Part shown: positions 12,735 through 25,605 of the stretch, in pieces
How positions within the stretch are numbered: position 1 is the stretch's first letter
Layout: the number at the start of each line of letters is the position of its first letter
NCBI GenBank assembly: GCA_027943335.1
Contig: BSBK01002089.1
Coordinates: 953,001 to 1,017,000 of the forward strand
Reading direction: 5' to 3'
DNA length: 64,000 nucleotides
Source: Chamaecyparis obtusa
Lineage: Eukaryota; Streptophyta; Pinopsida; Cupressales; Cupressaceae
Notes under the pieces: generated by a model
Seen by the model: the letters and a program-made list of their open reading frames with translations, nothing else
Database searches by the model: none
What the model was told of the DNA's origin: nothing
Program-made: the position numbers and the translations under genes

Positions 12735-13909
12735 TGATGGAATATGGATGAAGTGACTGAGAGGGGGGGTGTGAATCAGTCAACCATAAAACACTTCACA
12801 ATTATTTCTTTCCAGATCCCTTAGGATATCTTAATGAATATTATCTATTTAACACTCGGTAAATAGATTGCAGTAACTTTGTAGATGCAGAAAGTATTAG
12901 TAAAATTATCTTTAGATATTCATCACCACTTGTATATGATTAAGATAACTATTAACAACACAAGAGACACAGAATTTTAACATGGAAACCCAATATGGGA
13001 AAAACCACCAATGTATCTAGATACTGATTTTCACTTTTTTGAAGTGATGCCCGGTTAGAAGCCAACCCGGTAAAAGGTTACAAAACACATTGTTAGGTGT
13101 GACCTTGTTAGAGGATTTAATCACCCTGCTAGGAGTGGCCTGGTAAGAGGTCTTGAGAACAATTCAATGGAATTGTCACCTTGTTAGAGGATTTACAATA
13201 TGGTTGTTAAACCAACTTGGTTAAGAGATTTAGATTTCACTGTTACAATGATAAAAAGGTAACAATGAAAATGACCTGTATAATAATGCAACTACCTTGC
13301 TAATTACAGATCTCTATTTTGTATAAGTGTGATCCTTCCTGATCAAATATATCTCTGCTACTCCTCAAGGATATTTGATCATGCTTCACATTTTCACACA
13401 CACCTTTCCTGTCTTTCTTCTATATATCTTCTTTTGTATCTCTTATTTATTTTTCACATTTGACCTTTTATTTATATGATTTTAGATTTTTCAAATCGGC
13501 ATTACTTAGTATAACAGTCAGCTGAATTAAGAAAACTTTATTTGCAAAGATCCTTCAAGGGCCAACAGTGCTCGGTGACCATAATTTTCTACAATCTTTC
13601 GGAGATCGAGGGAACTCGGTAAACACTGATAATCCTTTTTCTTCGATAAACGACTGAACTCGATAGATGCTAACTTTTCTTTGGCAATCGAGTGAACTCA
13701 TTAAACACCGATTTGCTTTGATAACCGCGTGAACTCAGTACATGCTGATTTTCTTTGATAACCGAGTGGACTCGGTAGATGCTATTTTTAATGCCAGGTA
13801 GACCGACTGAGCTCGGTAGGTACTGATTGCTGTGGACTATGACATTGTGTGACATCAAAGACAATACATAATTTAAGTAGCAATTTTCTTCAGACAATTG
13901 TTTCCAACA
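12735..13909 (-). repeat. Copia array LTR 3 (5' LTR of element B)
   Basis: 1175 bp, TG...CA, outer right end of the array. The next five bases, CTGCA, pair with CTGGA left of LTR 1 as the target duplication. The CTCGG repeats at about 13580-13825 have more point changes here than in LTR 2. Divergence among the three LTRs is a few percent by eye, so the array is not very old. Confidence 0.92.
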
Positions 13910-13914
13910 CTGCA

Positions 13915-15190
13915 GACTTACATTCAGAAGTTACAGAAGTTTCAGAACAGTCACGGAACCACAATGTTCGAGGAGGCCATTCAACCTGGGAAGAGTTAAC
14001 GGTCTTGGATTCTTTTATTCAAGTGTTAGATTGGGTCATGTAAAGGTTTGTAAAACAACCCCATCATCCTGGTCTTGCAATAACTTACCCAGACAAGGCT
14101 TCCAATAGTTGCTAGGATACTCTTTCGTTCAAGTGTCTTCAAGACCCAGCGCACTCTCATATTTCTCCCTTGATTCTAGGTTTTTGATGTTTTCCTAAAT
14201 CACCTCTAGTTTTTCCCTTGCATAAGACCATTTTCTTAAAGCCTTTTAGGTTCAATCCTTTAACTTTACAACAATTCATTCTTCAATGGGTATTGGAAGT
14301 CCAATTAGATTTGATAGAGGAAATAGCAGATCAAGTAATGAGTGAGGAGGAATCTTCAGATCAACCCCTGCAGCCAATGGAGATGCTATTGAAGAAGCTA
14401 GCATCCTCAATTGATTTGGAAAAGGAAATCTTAAATGTAGAAGAAGCAACAGAAGAAGATGGCATTCTTAAGATTAAGTTATGTGACCTTAAAGCCTCAA
14501 CCAAAACAAAAAGTTTGGCCACAACATCTTCTTCACCAACCTTTCAAGGGGTTAACCTTCAAACTCCTGATTCATCATCTTCTTCATACTTGGGACAAAG
14601 AACATCCTACAGATTGAGACTCAAAGAACAAAAAGAGATGACTAAGTTGCTAGCCCCTCAAATGGAGAAAACCTCATCCACATTTAGAGTCAAAGGAGGG
14701 TTAATTAATCTCAAACCATTAGAAGCAAATATGGATCACCTCAGAATTAATAATCTACAATCAGACAGAGGTGTACTTTCTCAAGTGTATGAGGAAACAT
14801 AGATCTCCCCAAAACTTTAGGCAGTTTATGATCTTTTTGGTGATACAATATTAGAACAACTAACCGGGGATACTCAAGAGTTAACATATGTGAAAAGGCT
14901 TCTAGATGAGGATTTTATTGAGGATGAAGAAAGACTAATAGACATCTCAGTGCTCACCCAAGAAGAATCAAAGGAAGATCACCGACAAGATTTTTCACCA
15001 AAACGCAACAACCTAGGACTAGTGCAATCTATTCAAGATTGTCACATGGATTGTGGAAAGATCAAAAAGTAGGGGAGAGGAAGGAAATCTAATGCATCAC
15101 TAAGGAAGGAAATTGGAGAGGAATCAGATCAAACCAAAATAACATCATACATTAATGTAGGGAAGGGGAAGTTCCTTCCCAAGTTACAAT
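13915..15190 (+). pseudogene. LINE ORF1, C-terminal part
   Basis: Frame continuing from 2117 across the Copia array (DLHSEVTEVSEQSRNH onwards). It is interrupted by several stops, for example at 14041, 14800 and 15070, with long open pieces at 14218-14802 and 14890-15072. The sequence is Ser/Thr- and Glu-rich with TTSSSPTF and SSSSYLGQRTSYRLRLKEQ, like the low-complexity tail of plant LINE ORF1 proteins. No zinc knuckle was seen. It ends just before the endonuclease start of ORF2, which is in another frame. Confidence 0.6.
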
Positions 15191-15191
15191 A

Positions 15192-17606
15192 ATCATCTCT
15201 TGGAATGTTAGGGGCCTCAATGCCCCTAACAAATAGCGTTTAGTCAAACACTGTATCATATCATCTAAAGAAAAATTAGTTCTACTTCAGGAAACAAAGA
15301 TGGATAAAGAGCAATTGGAAATCTTCACCAAGAATTTAGGAGATTGGAAGGCTCATAGTGTAGATGCAATAGGATCCTCAGGTGGCTTATCGGTTTTATG
15401 GAATCCCAGGTTTTCTTCTTTCATTCCAATGGATCATGGACCAAATTGGATAGCTGGGAACCTAATTAGAACCAAATCCAATTTAAATATTCATATAGTG
15501 AATGTATATGGCCCTATCTCACACAAGAAGAAGGTAGAATTATGGACAGAAATCTCTAATTGCTTTGCTCAATGGCCAGAGGACAACTTTATAGTGGGGG
15601 GCGATTTCAATGCTATAGTTCATGCATCAGATAAATTAGGGGGATCTCTAAGAACCTCTCAGTCACAAAATGATTTTAGGGACTGGTTACAAAAAGAGAG
15701 TCTTATGGAGGTGGAGCTGCAAAATGGCTCCTTCACATGGTCAAACCAAAGAATGGGCATATGCAACATCTCAGAAAAATTGGATCATTTTCTATTTAAA
15801 GGAGACCTTACAGAATTCCCTTTTGACTTAAAAGCCTCTATCACTCCAATTTCAGGATCTGATCACTTCCCTATTTAGCTTAACATTCTCGAGGCCAATA
15901 GACCCTTGGGATGTCCTTTTAAATTTGAAAATATGTGGCTTAAAGAGGAGAATTTCTTGGAGCTCATAGATGAATGGTGGAAGGATTTCAAAGTTGAAGG
16001 TTCTAAGTTATTTTGCTTTATCTCCAAACTGAAATACATCAAGCAAAACCTTCTCATATGGGATAGAACTCATTTTAATGAAATCTTTGCATCAAAATTG
16101 GAGATTGAACAAAAATTGGAGAATCTGAATCTAAAAATAATGCAATCGGGATTGGACCATGATAGTTACTTAGAAGAAAAATCTCTCTTAAGGGATTGGG
16201 AAGATATCCTAGCTAAAGAGGAAATATATTGGAAACAAAAATCTAGAGAGTCTTGGCTAGCTGAAGGAGACAAGAATACAAAATTTTTTCACTCAAGTAC
16301 AAAACAGAGGAGAGGCATTAATAGGATTTCTCAACTCAAGAATGTTGCTGGCTCTATATTGTTCTATCTCAACTCCCTTGAGGATTCAACAAGGGTTATT
16401 GGAAAACATCCCAAATATCATTACTGATGTAGATAATTAGATGCTATCCAGACCCTTTTAGGAAGAAGAAATCTAGCATACTATCTCCCAAATGGCTCTA
16501 GACAAAGCTCCAGGACCGGATGGCTTTCCTCCAAGCTTCTTCCTTCATTGCTGGAGCATTTTGGGCAAAGACCTCACTGATGCTTTGGAGGCCGCAAGAG
16601 CTTCAGGTAGATTTCTAACTAAAATCAACAATACTTTCATAGTGTTAATACCTAGAAAAGAACAAGTCATTAATTTGGATGAATTTAGACCAATTGCTCT
16701 CTGTAACACAATTTACAAAATTCTCTCCAAAGCTCTAGCAAATAGACTAAAAAAGGTCTTAGTTAAACTAATTGGGGAGGAATAGACCAGTTTTGTCTCA
16801 GGTAGATCAATTCTAGATGGGATAATCATAGCCCAAGAAGTGATACATTCTATCGAGCATAATAAGCAATCCAGCATGATTATAAAATTGGATATCAAGA
16901 AAGCCTATGACAAGGTCAATTGGAGATTCTTGATTAAATGTATGGAGCGATTTGGGTTTTCTAAAGCATGGATCAATTTGATATTTTATTGTATTTCATC
17001 TCCTAAATTCTCTATCTTGGTGAATGGATTACCACAAGGCTTCTTTGAAGGCTGTAATGGCATCAGACAAGGAGATCCATTATCACCATTTTTATACATA
17101 ATTATGGCTGAGGCATTAGGGAGAAGTATGATCAGTATGCAGGATCAAAACCTAATCAATGGCATCACAGTATCCTCATCCATTCGACTAGTTACTCATC
17201 AATAATTTGCAGATGACATTATTCTCATGGGTCAGGGGAGTATCTAGGAAGCTAAGAAGATTTTGGAGATACTAGATCACTATGGACAAGCTTCAGGGCA
17301 ACTAGTCAATAAAGAGAAATCGGTGGTCTTCTTCTTTCACACAAAAAAGAAAATCCAATACAAAATTGTAAAAATTCTGGAATGTAAATCAAGCTCTCTC
17401 CCATGTCCATACCTGGGCATCCCGATTGACAAATCTCTTAGAACAACATCAGTTTGGAAACTTCTCAATGAAAAGATGGATAGGAAGATGGATAATTGGA
17501 AAACCAGATGGCTATCTTGGGCTGAGAGATTAGTCATGATCAAAACAACATTATTAGCAATACCAATATACCTAATGTCTTTCCTTTCACTTACCACAGA
17601 GGGATA
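15192..17606 (+). pseudogene. LINE ORF2: endonuclease and reverse transcriptase
   Basis: Begins with the endonuclease signature ISWNVRGLNAPNK, followed by QETKMDKEQ, GGDFNAIVHASDKLGGS and SGSDHFPI (EEP endonuclease, nicks target DNA). In-frame stops lie at 15234 and 15876; a frameshift near 16360 moves to the RT frame. RT motifs are DKAPGPDGFPPSF, FRPIALCNTIYKI, SGRSILDG, KLDIKKAYDKVNW, GIRQGDPLSPFLY and the catalytic FADDIILMG near 17209. Nonsense codons replace probable Gln at 16783 and 17203, and another lies near 17248. The frame is then cut by an insertion at 17607. Removing the insert and one GGATA restores the frame into 20695. Confidence 0.85.
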
Positions 17607-20600
17607 TGTTGGTGATCTTTTTCCCCAAAGGTCAGCTTGGCATTAGGATTGATAGGGCTAGTGTCACATTCACTCAACACTCCAAAACTGACAGGAAAAA
17701 GGGCAAACTAACAAGGATCAAAGAGAGATCCTTCTACACTTTGAGCTTCACATCACTCAAACGGGTATACCTCATTTGCACACTCATACAATTTGTGTCA
17801 CACTACAGGCCTGTAGGTAACTGACTGTGGAATGATTTTCAAACTCTTCTAGGTATCCTGAACCTCAATGAAGCCAATATCTCATGCAATAGCCCTACTT
17901 GCATGGAGTGAGTATGAAAACTAGAGACCTAACCTAACAACAAGAAAGGGAAAAGGTGGGACTGAATGGAAATGATTTTAAATGGATTTGAAGGGACCCC
18001 AGAGATACCCTAAGTCTCTGATAGACTAGTGCCTTGTCTAATGGGCCATAGAGTCAAATACCCTACTGCAAGAGATAGCTATGAAACAAGAACACAATAT
18101 GCTCAATGTGTTGATGCCTGACATCAATCACACACCATGACAAAACCTCAACTTAGTACCCACCTGTGCATTCAAATATGTTATTATCCATCAAAGGATT
18201 TTGACCCTCCCCTTAGAAGAGACCTATGAACAGATAATACATTGACCAGCATCCACTAGAAGACAAGCATGAAATATCCTTGACACCTTAGCTCATACAT
18301 ACATGAACACTAACTCTGAACCAGTTATCCCTGGGAAGACAACTCCACTTGCAAACACTTAGGCAAGGCAAACAGACAAATCAAACACCCTTGATGTATG
18401 ATTAATGGACTCAGAATTCAAATGGAGATAGCTTGGTAACAGTAAGAATATATTCACTTCTCATACATAAGACAAATCTTTTACAACATGCACTCTATTC
18501 TCTGAACCAACAATGGAAGAAGAACACCCTATATGCAGAGAGAAGGAGAAAATCTATAGGAAAAAGACCCTTCACATGGAACCAATTCTCCTCAAAAATT
18601 TTGTAGAAGAAGGAACCCATACAAAGTCGAACAACCTGCCATTTATACCACTAGCTACCTTGGAATTCTCAGAGAGAATGCAAAAAGCTACGGACAACTA
18701 GGGCCAGGGTTTCACCCATCACACCAATCAAAATTACATCAGAATTTATTACAGGGGTAGGAAACCAAGCAACCTAGATAATCAGATCCAAGAATGATCT
18801 ATAATCATGAGAAATTGTGAGCATAGTGCAGAACACCAGGAAATGCCATGAAAATAAGTACAAACAGCCACCTGCAAATAGCTCCTCAAGCTCAAAACCA
18901 CATGACACCAGGTACAAAATCACCTCTGCAAATGACCATAGAGCCTCGAGGCCACTTCGCAACAACCGGTGCCACCAACTAGATTAAAAACTGTCGAGAA
19001 AGCATTGAAAACCAGTCCTTTTGGTTGTTGGAAACCCTCTGCAGATTTGAATTTGAACTCTAATGGCTACCCCTTGGTGCCAGCAGTGAATCGGTGGTCC
19101 AGAATCGATCGGAGATCGGTAATTAAGTCTCAGCCGTAGATCTCTTATCTTCCCAGGATTCAGATCCTCTAACTCATCAAGCACCACGGGTCAACACTCC
19201 ACGAATTGGTGATAAGGAGAAAACCTAGTTGCAGGATGAAAAGCTTAACCATAGTTGAATCCCATGAACACACGATCGCACATGTTAAAATCACCCACAT
19301 AAGTCATCTGGCGAACTGGTGACAAAGGAGCTTTCACTAGTTCACAGAAAGAATAGCGTTGCCACCAAATCATCTCGCAAACCCATGACAAGAAGCAAAT
19401 TTGTTGGGCCGCTAGATCTCTATCCACTCCACCACTAACTCCGCAACCATGACACATGATGCCACCTATTGCCATACCACAGACCAGGGCCCACCATACA
19501 CCACATGTCACATCTCCATTCGCTACAACCGCTGAGTCACCACTGCCATATGACCCACCTGCAAACCCTTAGCCACCTTAGTACACTGGCAACCAATCGA
19601 AACCCAGCATGTCACCATCTCCCATTGTGCCCCAACACCACATGGCACCTAGTCGCATGATCGCAAGCCATGGAAATGGGCCTTGTGATCATGCGACAAG
19701 GCCATAAGACCGCAACATCACCACCCACCGGCTAATAGAAAACTGCCACCACATCCGAAAGATGCCTCACCTCACCACTTGCAAATGGGCCCCAAGGACA
19801 CGTGGCAAGTGGTGGCATGATCGTATAGCTAAAAACTAGGCTATGTGACCACATAACAGCCAATCAAAAGCTGCCACATGACCACCATTGCAAACAAGAT
19901 CAATGGCAGGCACATGATCGCAAGGGGAAAGAATATTCCTCATGATCACACACCGACCGTCGATCTCCCTCCTCTGCTGCTTGAAGAATCAAGCCCACTA
20001 ACTGCCAGGCATTCAGCAACTACGCAATAAACTGCTTGCCAAGTCATGAGATGCTAGCTACTAACTACCAGAAGAGAAGAGATCACGTGACCACATAGTC
20101 ACCAGGTCACCAGAAGAAGACATAACTACTAGATAGCCAAATAATGAAAAGCTAGGACCACGTGGACAGGTGGCAGGTGGTCGCATGATCACATGTCAGA
20201 AAAGTCTGACATGCGGGCATGTGACAGCCAATCCAAAAGAGCATTTGAAGGCCCAGGCCCACCTATCATCGCACTTGCACAAATAGGAAATGCTGGCAAA
20301 TAGGAAACTGGTGCGAGGTCAAAAACACACAATGTTTTCGACACAGAGAGAGACTGAAAACATACAGAGTTTTTGACGCCAAAGGATAAGCGCACAAAAG
20401 CAAGAAACACAGGGTCAAAAATAATGAATGCCGAAAACACATAGATTGAAAACATCATGGACTATTGAAAACACTGTGGGTTTTCAACACTGAGGTAGAT
20501 TTTGAAATTTTTGTTTCCCGCAGACCTTGAAATTTGAATATCTTTCTAGGTTTTATGATTCATTAGGTGCAAATTGGACCAGAACTAGGTGACACCAGGG

Positions 20601-20689
20601 AGAACACAGGACAGGAGGCAAAAACAAAGCTTCTAGAGAAAATAGGCCATTTTCATAAGATTTTGCTATGATAGAAAAATGGCCTAACA
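17607..20689. mobile_element. 3083-bp TG...CA element with GGATA target duplication (solo LTR or non-autonomous)
   Basis: Starts TGTTGGTGATC, ends GGCCTAACA, and is flanked by perfect 5-bp direct repeats GGATA (17602-17606 and 20690-20694). It sits inside the LINE ORF2. There is no coding capacity, no internal LTR pair and no clear PBS. The best reading is a solo LTR of a large LTR retrotransposon; a non-autonomous element is possible. It holds several hairpins built on GTCGCATGATCGCA (for example 19652-19697 and 20180-20225). Segments 18.77-20.0 kb are related, in inverted orientation, to 22.9-25.4 kb. Confidence 0.8.
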
Positions 20690-20694
20690 GGATA

Positions 20695-22461
20695 TATGGA
20701 TATTGTGAAGAAACTTAGGAAATTCTTTTGGCAGGGTATAGATACTAAGAGGAAATTTGCATTAATCTCATGGGATAAAATATATAAACTGAAATCTTCT
20801 GGTGGCACAGGCATTAAAAATTAATTATGGAAGAACCAAGCTCTAGGTGCAAAGCTTTATTGGAAAATAGTGAATAATCAGGATTTCAAATGGATTAGAA
20901 TTCTCAGAGCTAAATATTTAGGCAACTTTAATAAGGAAGATATAGTCAGAATTAAAGAGTTCCCAAAAGGCTCGAGAATATGGAATTTCATAGCTAAGTC
21001 AAGACATATTATTAACAATAACATATCTTGGATTATCAAAGATGGAAAGGAAGCAATATTCTGGGAAGACTCTTGGGGTGGACATCCAACCATCAATTTA
21101 CAGTTAGGCCCCAATCAAATCAGTCATATTTGTACTTCATCCTGGGGACCATATCTTAGTGACTATATCATCCCTTCATCCTCTACTGCTATAGATGGTT
21201 CTTGGGAGTGGAAAGACTTCTCATCAATTCAATTAGATACAAGAGAGGTAGATAAGCTCAAAACATTGATCAAAGATAGGCCCTTTCTTCTCAAACAAGG
21301 AAAAGATTAAATCATTTGGAATGGGGCAAAATCAGGATCCTACAGTGTCAAAGAGGGTTACAATCTTATAGCCAAATCATCCACATCTAAAATAGAAGAG
21401 ATCTCAACACAATTATGTTGGAACAAGGTTGGACTCCCAAAAGCTGGGTTATTTATGTGGGTGGCATCCCAGGGTAGAATTTTAACTGCAGATAAATTTA
21501 TTAAGATGGGATATCAGGGTCCATCTAGATGCATTATGTGTTTTAAGAATGAAGAGGACATAAATCATCTATTATTATCCTGTCCCTTCGCTAAAGATTG
21601 TTGGTAATAGCTTTATTCAAGATTAGGATGGTCATCAACCCTCCCAAATAATTTACTCCAACTTTTGATATCATGGCCACAAATCATGGGAGGAGTTTAT
21701 TTAGTAATCTATGGATGATCTCTCCATCAATTCTGATTTGGGAGATTTGGAAAGAAAGGAATAGAAGATTATTCCAAGATAAATTTTTGAAATTTGAAAC
21801 TATAATTAACAAATTGGAGGCAGCCATAGTTGAGGTAATGAATTCCCAGATCCAAACTCAATCAGCACAACACAAATTCTTTACCAGTTGGGATGATTAG
21901 ATGACAAAAAATTGGTTTGGGTTAAAAAATCCAATCACCATAGGCAGAGGATATAGAAGAAATCAAGAACTAAGGAAGGCATGTGTCTGGAAACCCCCTC
22001 CAATTGGATGGTACAAATTAAATTTTGATGGAGCTTCTAAAGGTAACCCAGGCCCCTTAGGAGTGGGATGCATCATATGCTCTACAACTGGGAATGTGAT
22101 TGCCAAACAAGCCATACCATTACCCAAAGATACCAACAATATGGTAGAATTTAAAGCACTATTGTCTGGACTGATACTAGCTCGGGAAGTAGGGATCTCA
22201 AAGCTTGAAATTGAGGGAGACTTGTTGATTACCATCAATGCAATCAAAGTCAAATCAACCCCAAATTGGCGTCTTATGGTAGTTTTAGAGGTAATCTTAC
22301 AGTTAATGGATAATTTTGAATCAAAAACCATTAACCATACTTTCAGAGAAGGAAACATTGAAGCGGATGAGCTGGCTGACTTGGCAGCTAGAGGAACAAA
22401 TTTGAAAATTCTATCCGACATTAGCGGAGTTTCAATAGAGCTCATTGAATCTAACCACTAA
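20695..22461 (+). pseudogene. LINE ORF2, C-terminal part: zf-RVT and RNase H
   Basis: Continuation of ORF2. First the RT connection (YMDIVKKLRKFFWQG, then EFPKGSRIWN and EAIFWEDSWGG). Then the zinc-binding RVT region with WVASQGRILTADK and a Cys/His set (CIMCFKNEEDINHLLLSC). Last is a well-kept RNase H (21901-22461): NFDGASKGNPGPLG with the first Asp, EFKALLSGL with the Glu, EGDLL, and EADELADLA with the last Asp. Stops lie at 20824, 21308 and 21898, with a frameshift near 21650. The RNase H piece alone is open for 186 codons. Such C-terminal RNase H is a feature of one group of plant L1 elements. Confidence 0.85.
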
Positions 22462-25400
22462 ATCAAAATGGTCAAATCAAGTCCTGATATATTTTTGCCT
22501 CAAAAGTTGACAGAATGGCTCCTTGTGGTGATAAGACAGGTGTCTTCTCTCATAGCGCATAGCACATGTAGGAGTTTAGAACATTAAATGAGGAGTTGGA
22601 TTAGGACAAGAGGAGTAGATACCTATTATACATCGAAGAGTGACGGTGTCTGGACATGAGTTATCTTTGAGCGTCGAAAACCTTGGTTGTTTTCAGTTTT
22701 TCACCTCTGCACAGTTAAATCTTTGACACCAACATTTCCTAAGTGCGCTGCTGTGATTATGTGGGGCCCAATTCTTTATCATGTTAGTCATCGCTAGGTC
22801 AGGGAAGGAAGAAAGTCTATCCAGCGACTGGGAGTTTGCCTTTGTTGCTAAATCTCAATGGTGGGACCTGGTTTCTAGATGAGTCAGACGGTCCTGACAT
22901 GTCAGAGCATCAATGATGGTCACTAAAGCGCAAGGGATTTGTTAGAGCTATGAGAAATCACGCTGACTGTTGATTCTTCTTTACGGTGTAGGGTTTCAAA
23001 CTGTGGGTCCAAGATGACATGTATGCACAAATGGCACTCCCCTATTGGCCAAAGGAAATAAAGAGGTGGAGTGTTGTCAGCAGGGCTTGTGTTAGAGATT
23101 TTGATCGACGGTTGGTGTGTGATCACATGAAATTCTCAACCCATGCGATCATGTGCCCACCATCTGATAAGGAAAATATGAGGTAGAGTGTTGTCAGCGG
23201 GGCTTGTGTTAGAGATTTTGATCAATGGTCAGTGTGTGATCACATGGAATATTCTCTCCCCATGCGATCATGCACCCACCATCCGATTAGATGCCATTGG
23301 TTTGTCTACAGTGGGACCACGTGATGATTCATCATCGAGGTGTCAGGTTGTGATTGGCTGAGTTGGTAAGGGAATGTTGACACATCGGTGGTCCCAGACT
23401 TTTTAGTGGGGTCACAGCATGGATGATCTGATGGTGGGTGCATGTTCTGGTAGAGTCTTGGAGGTCTATACGAAGAGGTGACGATCGTTGATCTTTCAGA
23501 TGTGGGCCCAGTCAAAGTTCTCGCCAGTTCACAGATAAAGTGGGCACTAAGGTTTGTGGTGAGTGTTGGAGACTTGTTGCATGTTTGCATGAGCCAATTT
23601 TGTGTTATGCAATCATGCGACAAGCCCTTTGTGGTAACTCTATGCAGTGGTGGTTAACAGTGGTAAAGGGCTATGGTGTGTCGCATGTTCACATAGCCCT
23701 TTTCCTGGCTATGCGATCATGTGACAACTGTTGAAAGATGTTGCAGAATTAAAGGTGGGTCCATGTGTCGGGTCTTGATGACGTGTCCCTTTCTAATTGA
23801 CCAGCAAGCGCTGAGATGGATATGCATCGTGGGTCCCATAGCCAAGGGTAGGTAATGGTGGTGAAGGTTTATGGGGTATCGCATGTTTTTATAAGCCATT
23901 TTCAAACTATGCGATCATACGACAACCATTAAGGGAAGGTTAGCATTGCGGAGTTAAAGTTGCCAAGCCCATGAAACATGATGATCTAATGGTGGTGATA
24001 TAAAGTAGATCTCAGTTCAGATGTTGACCATTGATAGACTGTTGGCCCCCTGAGGATGACCGTTGCATTTCAAGTTCAAATTTTTAGAGGATTTTCATGA
24101 CAGGAAGTACTAGAATTGATGGCTTTAGCAACAGTTTTCAACTGGTTTGGTGGTGCAGTTATTGCTGAATAATCTGAGGGGCTTAGTGACCATTCGCAGT
24201 GATGTTTTGTACTTGGTGGAGTAGGTTTTTGAGCTTGAGAAGCTTTTTGCAGGCGGTGATTTGTACTGGTTTTCATGGCTATCCCTGTCTACTCTATTTG
24301 TTGGCATTCCCTAATTGCGCAAGTCCAACCAGTTGGTGGGCCTGGATCTTCAAGGGCTTTAAAATGATTAGTTGTTGCATGATCACATGTCAAAAATTTA
24401 TAACATGCGACCATGCGACTGGTTACTTCTTGTGTTGGGCCCGTTGGCAGGGAGGGCAGTGGTCCTGCTGGTGGTTATGTGGCATCCTGTGGTTGGCTAT
24501 CGCATGATCACATGTCAGAGTTTTCTGACATGCGATCATGCGACTGGTTGACACCTCTTCCTCAACCTGGTGGTAGGTGGTGATGTGGCATTTTTTGATT
24601 GGTCGATGTGGCGGTGACATGGAAGTTATAGATGGGGCCATTGTCAGAGGGGTTTGTGGGTTGGCCAGCGTGTATCAAGATTTACAGCTCATGTATGATC
24701 TCAAGGAATATTCTCCCCCCTTGAGATCTTATGCCGATCATCTGAGTAAAGGGGCTTGTTTTTAGTGAGTCCAACGTGCTTTGCAGATGCTGGTGTGCGT
24801 GATTTTCATTGGTTGGGGAGCGGTAATGTGGAAAGTTGTTAGCAGAGCTGAGGTTGTAATGTGTTTGATGTGGTGCCAGTTGTTTAGTCTCACTGACATG
24901 GTGGTTCTTGGTTGGAAGTTGATGGTGGCAAGTGCTAACAGTTTTTCGCATGTTCGCATGTGCCAGTTTCATGCTATACAATCATGCGACAAACCCTGTG
25001 TGTTAGCAGTGGTGGTTATGCGACAAGGTAGAAGGGTGACGTGGAGGTGTGTCACATGTTTGCATAGCCCATTTCCTGGCTATGCGATCATGAGACAATT
25101 GTTGAATGTCACCGTTGCGTAGTTAAGGTAGGTCCACAGTGCCAGTGTTACCGTGTTGCTTGATTCTGGTTGGCTGCTGACTGGTGATGTGGCCGGAGAC
25201 TTCTGAGTGGGTTTGTGATTGTAGTTGCACGACTAAAGATAAAGGTTAAGTCGCGAAGCCCAGGAAAAATAAGAGGGTCTATGGTCGGGACTTAAAGCTG
25301 GTCTCAGTTTGAAAATGGGTCGTCGATTCCCTGCAAGCGCCAAGATATGATGGTTGTTTTTCAATTTTAAAATTGTAGATGGTTTTTGCGACAGGAAGTA

Positions 25401-25500
25401 CCAAAATTGATGGTTTTAGAAGTAAATATTGGTATCAGCTAATTACTGTTGTTGAAAGTTGAAATGATTTCATTCTGAACATTAGGCCCTACAACAGTGG
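22462..25500. repeat. Repeat-rich segment, partly an inverted relative of 17.6-20.7 kb
   Basis: No coding gene. From about 22.9 kb it matches, in reverse orientation, parts of the 17607-20689 element. For example, GTGTGTGATCACATGGAATATTC-like sequence at 23225-23260 matches the complement of 19905-19960, and 24190-24280 matches the complement of 18850-18950. It has internal duplications: the GACAGGAAGTAC sequences at 24097 and 25391, and near-copies at 23050-23160 and 23165-23275. At least eight hairpins of the GCATGATC type recur here. The right end CCTACAACA at 25498 looks like an LTR end, but I find no target duplication and no clear left end. Confidence 0.6.
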
Positions 25501-25605
25501 GCTTGAACTGATGATAGATACTTTGTTAATTTATGTTTATATTTATATATATAAAAATTTCGGCTTCGACCCTTCATCAATCAAAAATAAAATAGAAACA
25601 ATCTT
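25500..25605 (+). repeat. LINE 3' end and target-site copy
   Basis: TATATATATAAAAATTTCGG followed by an A-rich tail, then the right copy of the target duplication. After 25605 the sequence matches 37272 onward, the paralogous locus without the LINE. Confidence 0.65.

Larger units (their letters stand above)
2118..13909 (-). mobile_element. Tandem Copia array: LTR-internal-LTR-internal-LTR
   Basis: Three near-identical LTRs (2118-3302, 7423-8596, 12735-13909) alternate with two near-identical internal regions (3303-7422 and 8597-12734), all on the minus strand. The outer flanks are CTGGA (2113-2117) and CTGCA (13910-13914), a 5-bp target duplication with one mismatch. The LINE ORF1 frame resumes exactly after it, so the array behaves as one insertion. 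A three-LTR, two-internal arrangement is the expected product of unequal recombination between LTRs or of tandem integration. The two internals share an integrase deletion, so both come from one defective ancestor. Confidence 0.93.
747..25605 (+). mobile_element. L1-type LINE with RNase H, split by nested insertions
   Basis: Non-LTR retrotransposon remnant. In order it holds an ORF1 with a DUF4283-like region, an apurinic-type endonuclease, a reverse transcriptase, a zinc-binding domain and an RNase H, which is the plan of plant L1-type LINEs. The ends are set by comparison with the paralogous empty site at 37255-37285. A diverged target duplication of about 17 bp (roughly 730-746 and 25588-25605, about 12 of 17 matching) flanks it. 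The 3' end has TATATATATAAAAATTTCGG near 25545-25563, typical of plant LINE tails. Without the inserted elements, about 7 kb is LINE sequence, normal for the group. Many stops and frameshifts show that it is dead. Confidence 0.85.

Noticed and set aside
18984..19187. 67-codon minus-strand ORF within the 17.6-20.7-kb element
   Set aside because: Not kept in the related inverted segment at 24-25 kb and without any known motif.
22500..22535. Left end of an LTR insertion at TGATAAGACAGG
   Set aside because: The flanking five bases do not match those after CCTACAACA at 25498, so no target duplication supports it.
23306..25122. Several 60-110 codon ORFs on both strands
   Set aside because: Overlapping, no domains, fall in a hairpin-rich repeat, and differ between duplicated segments.
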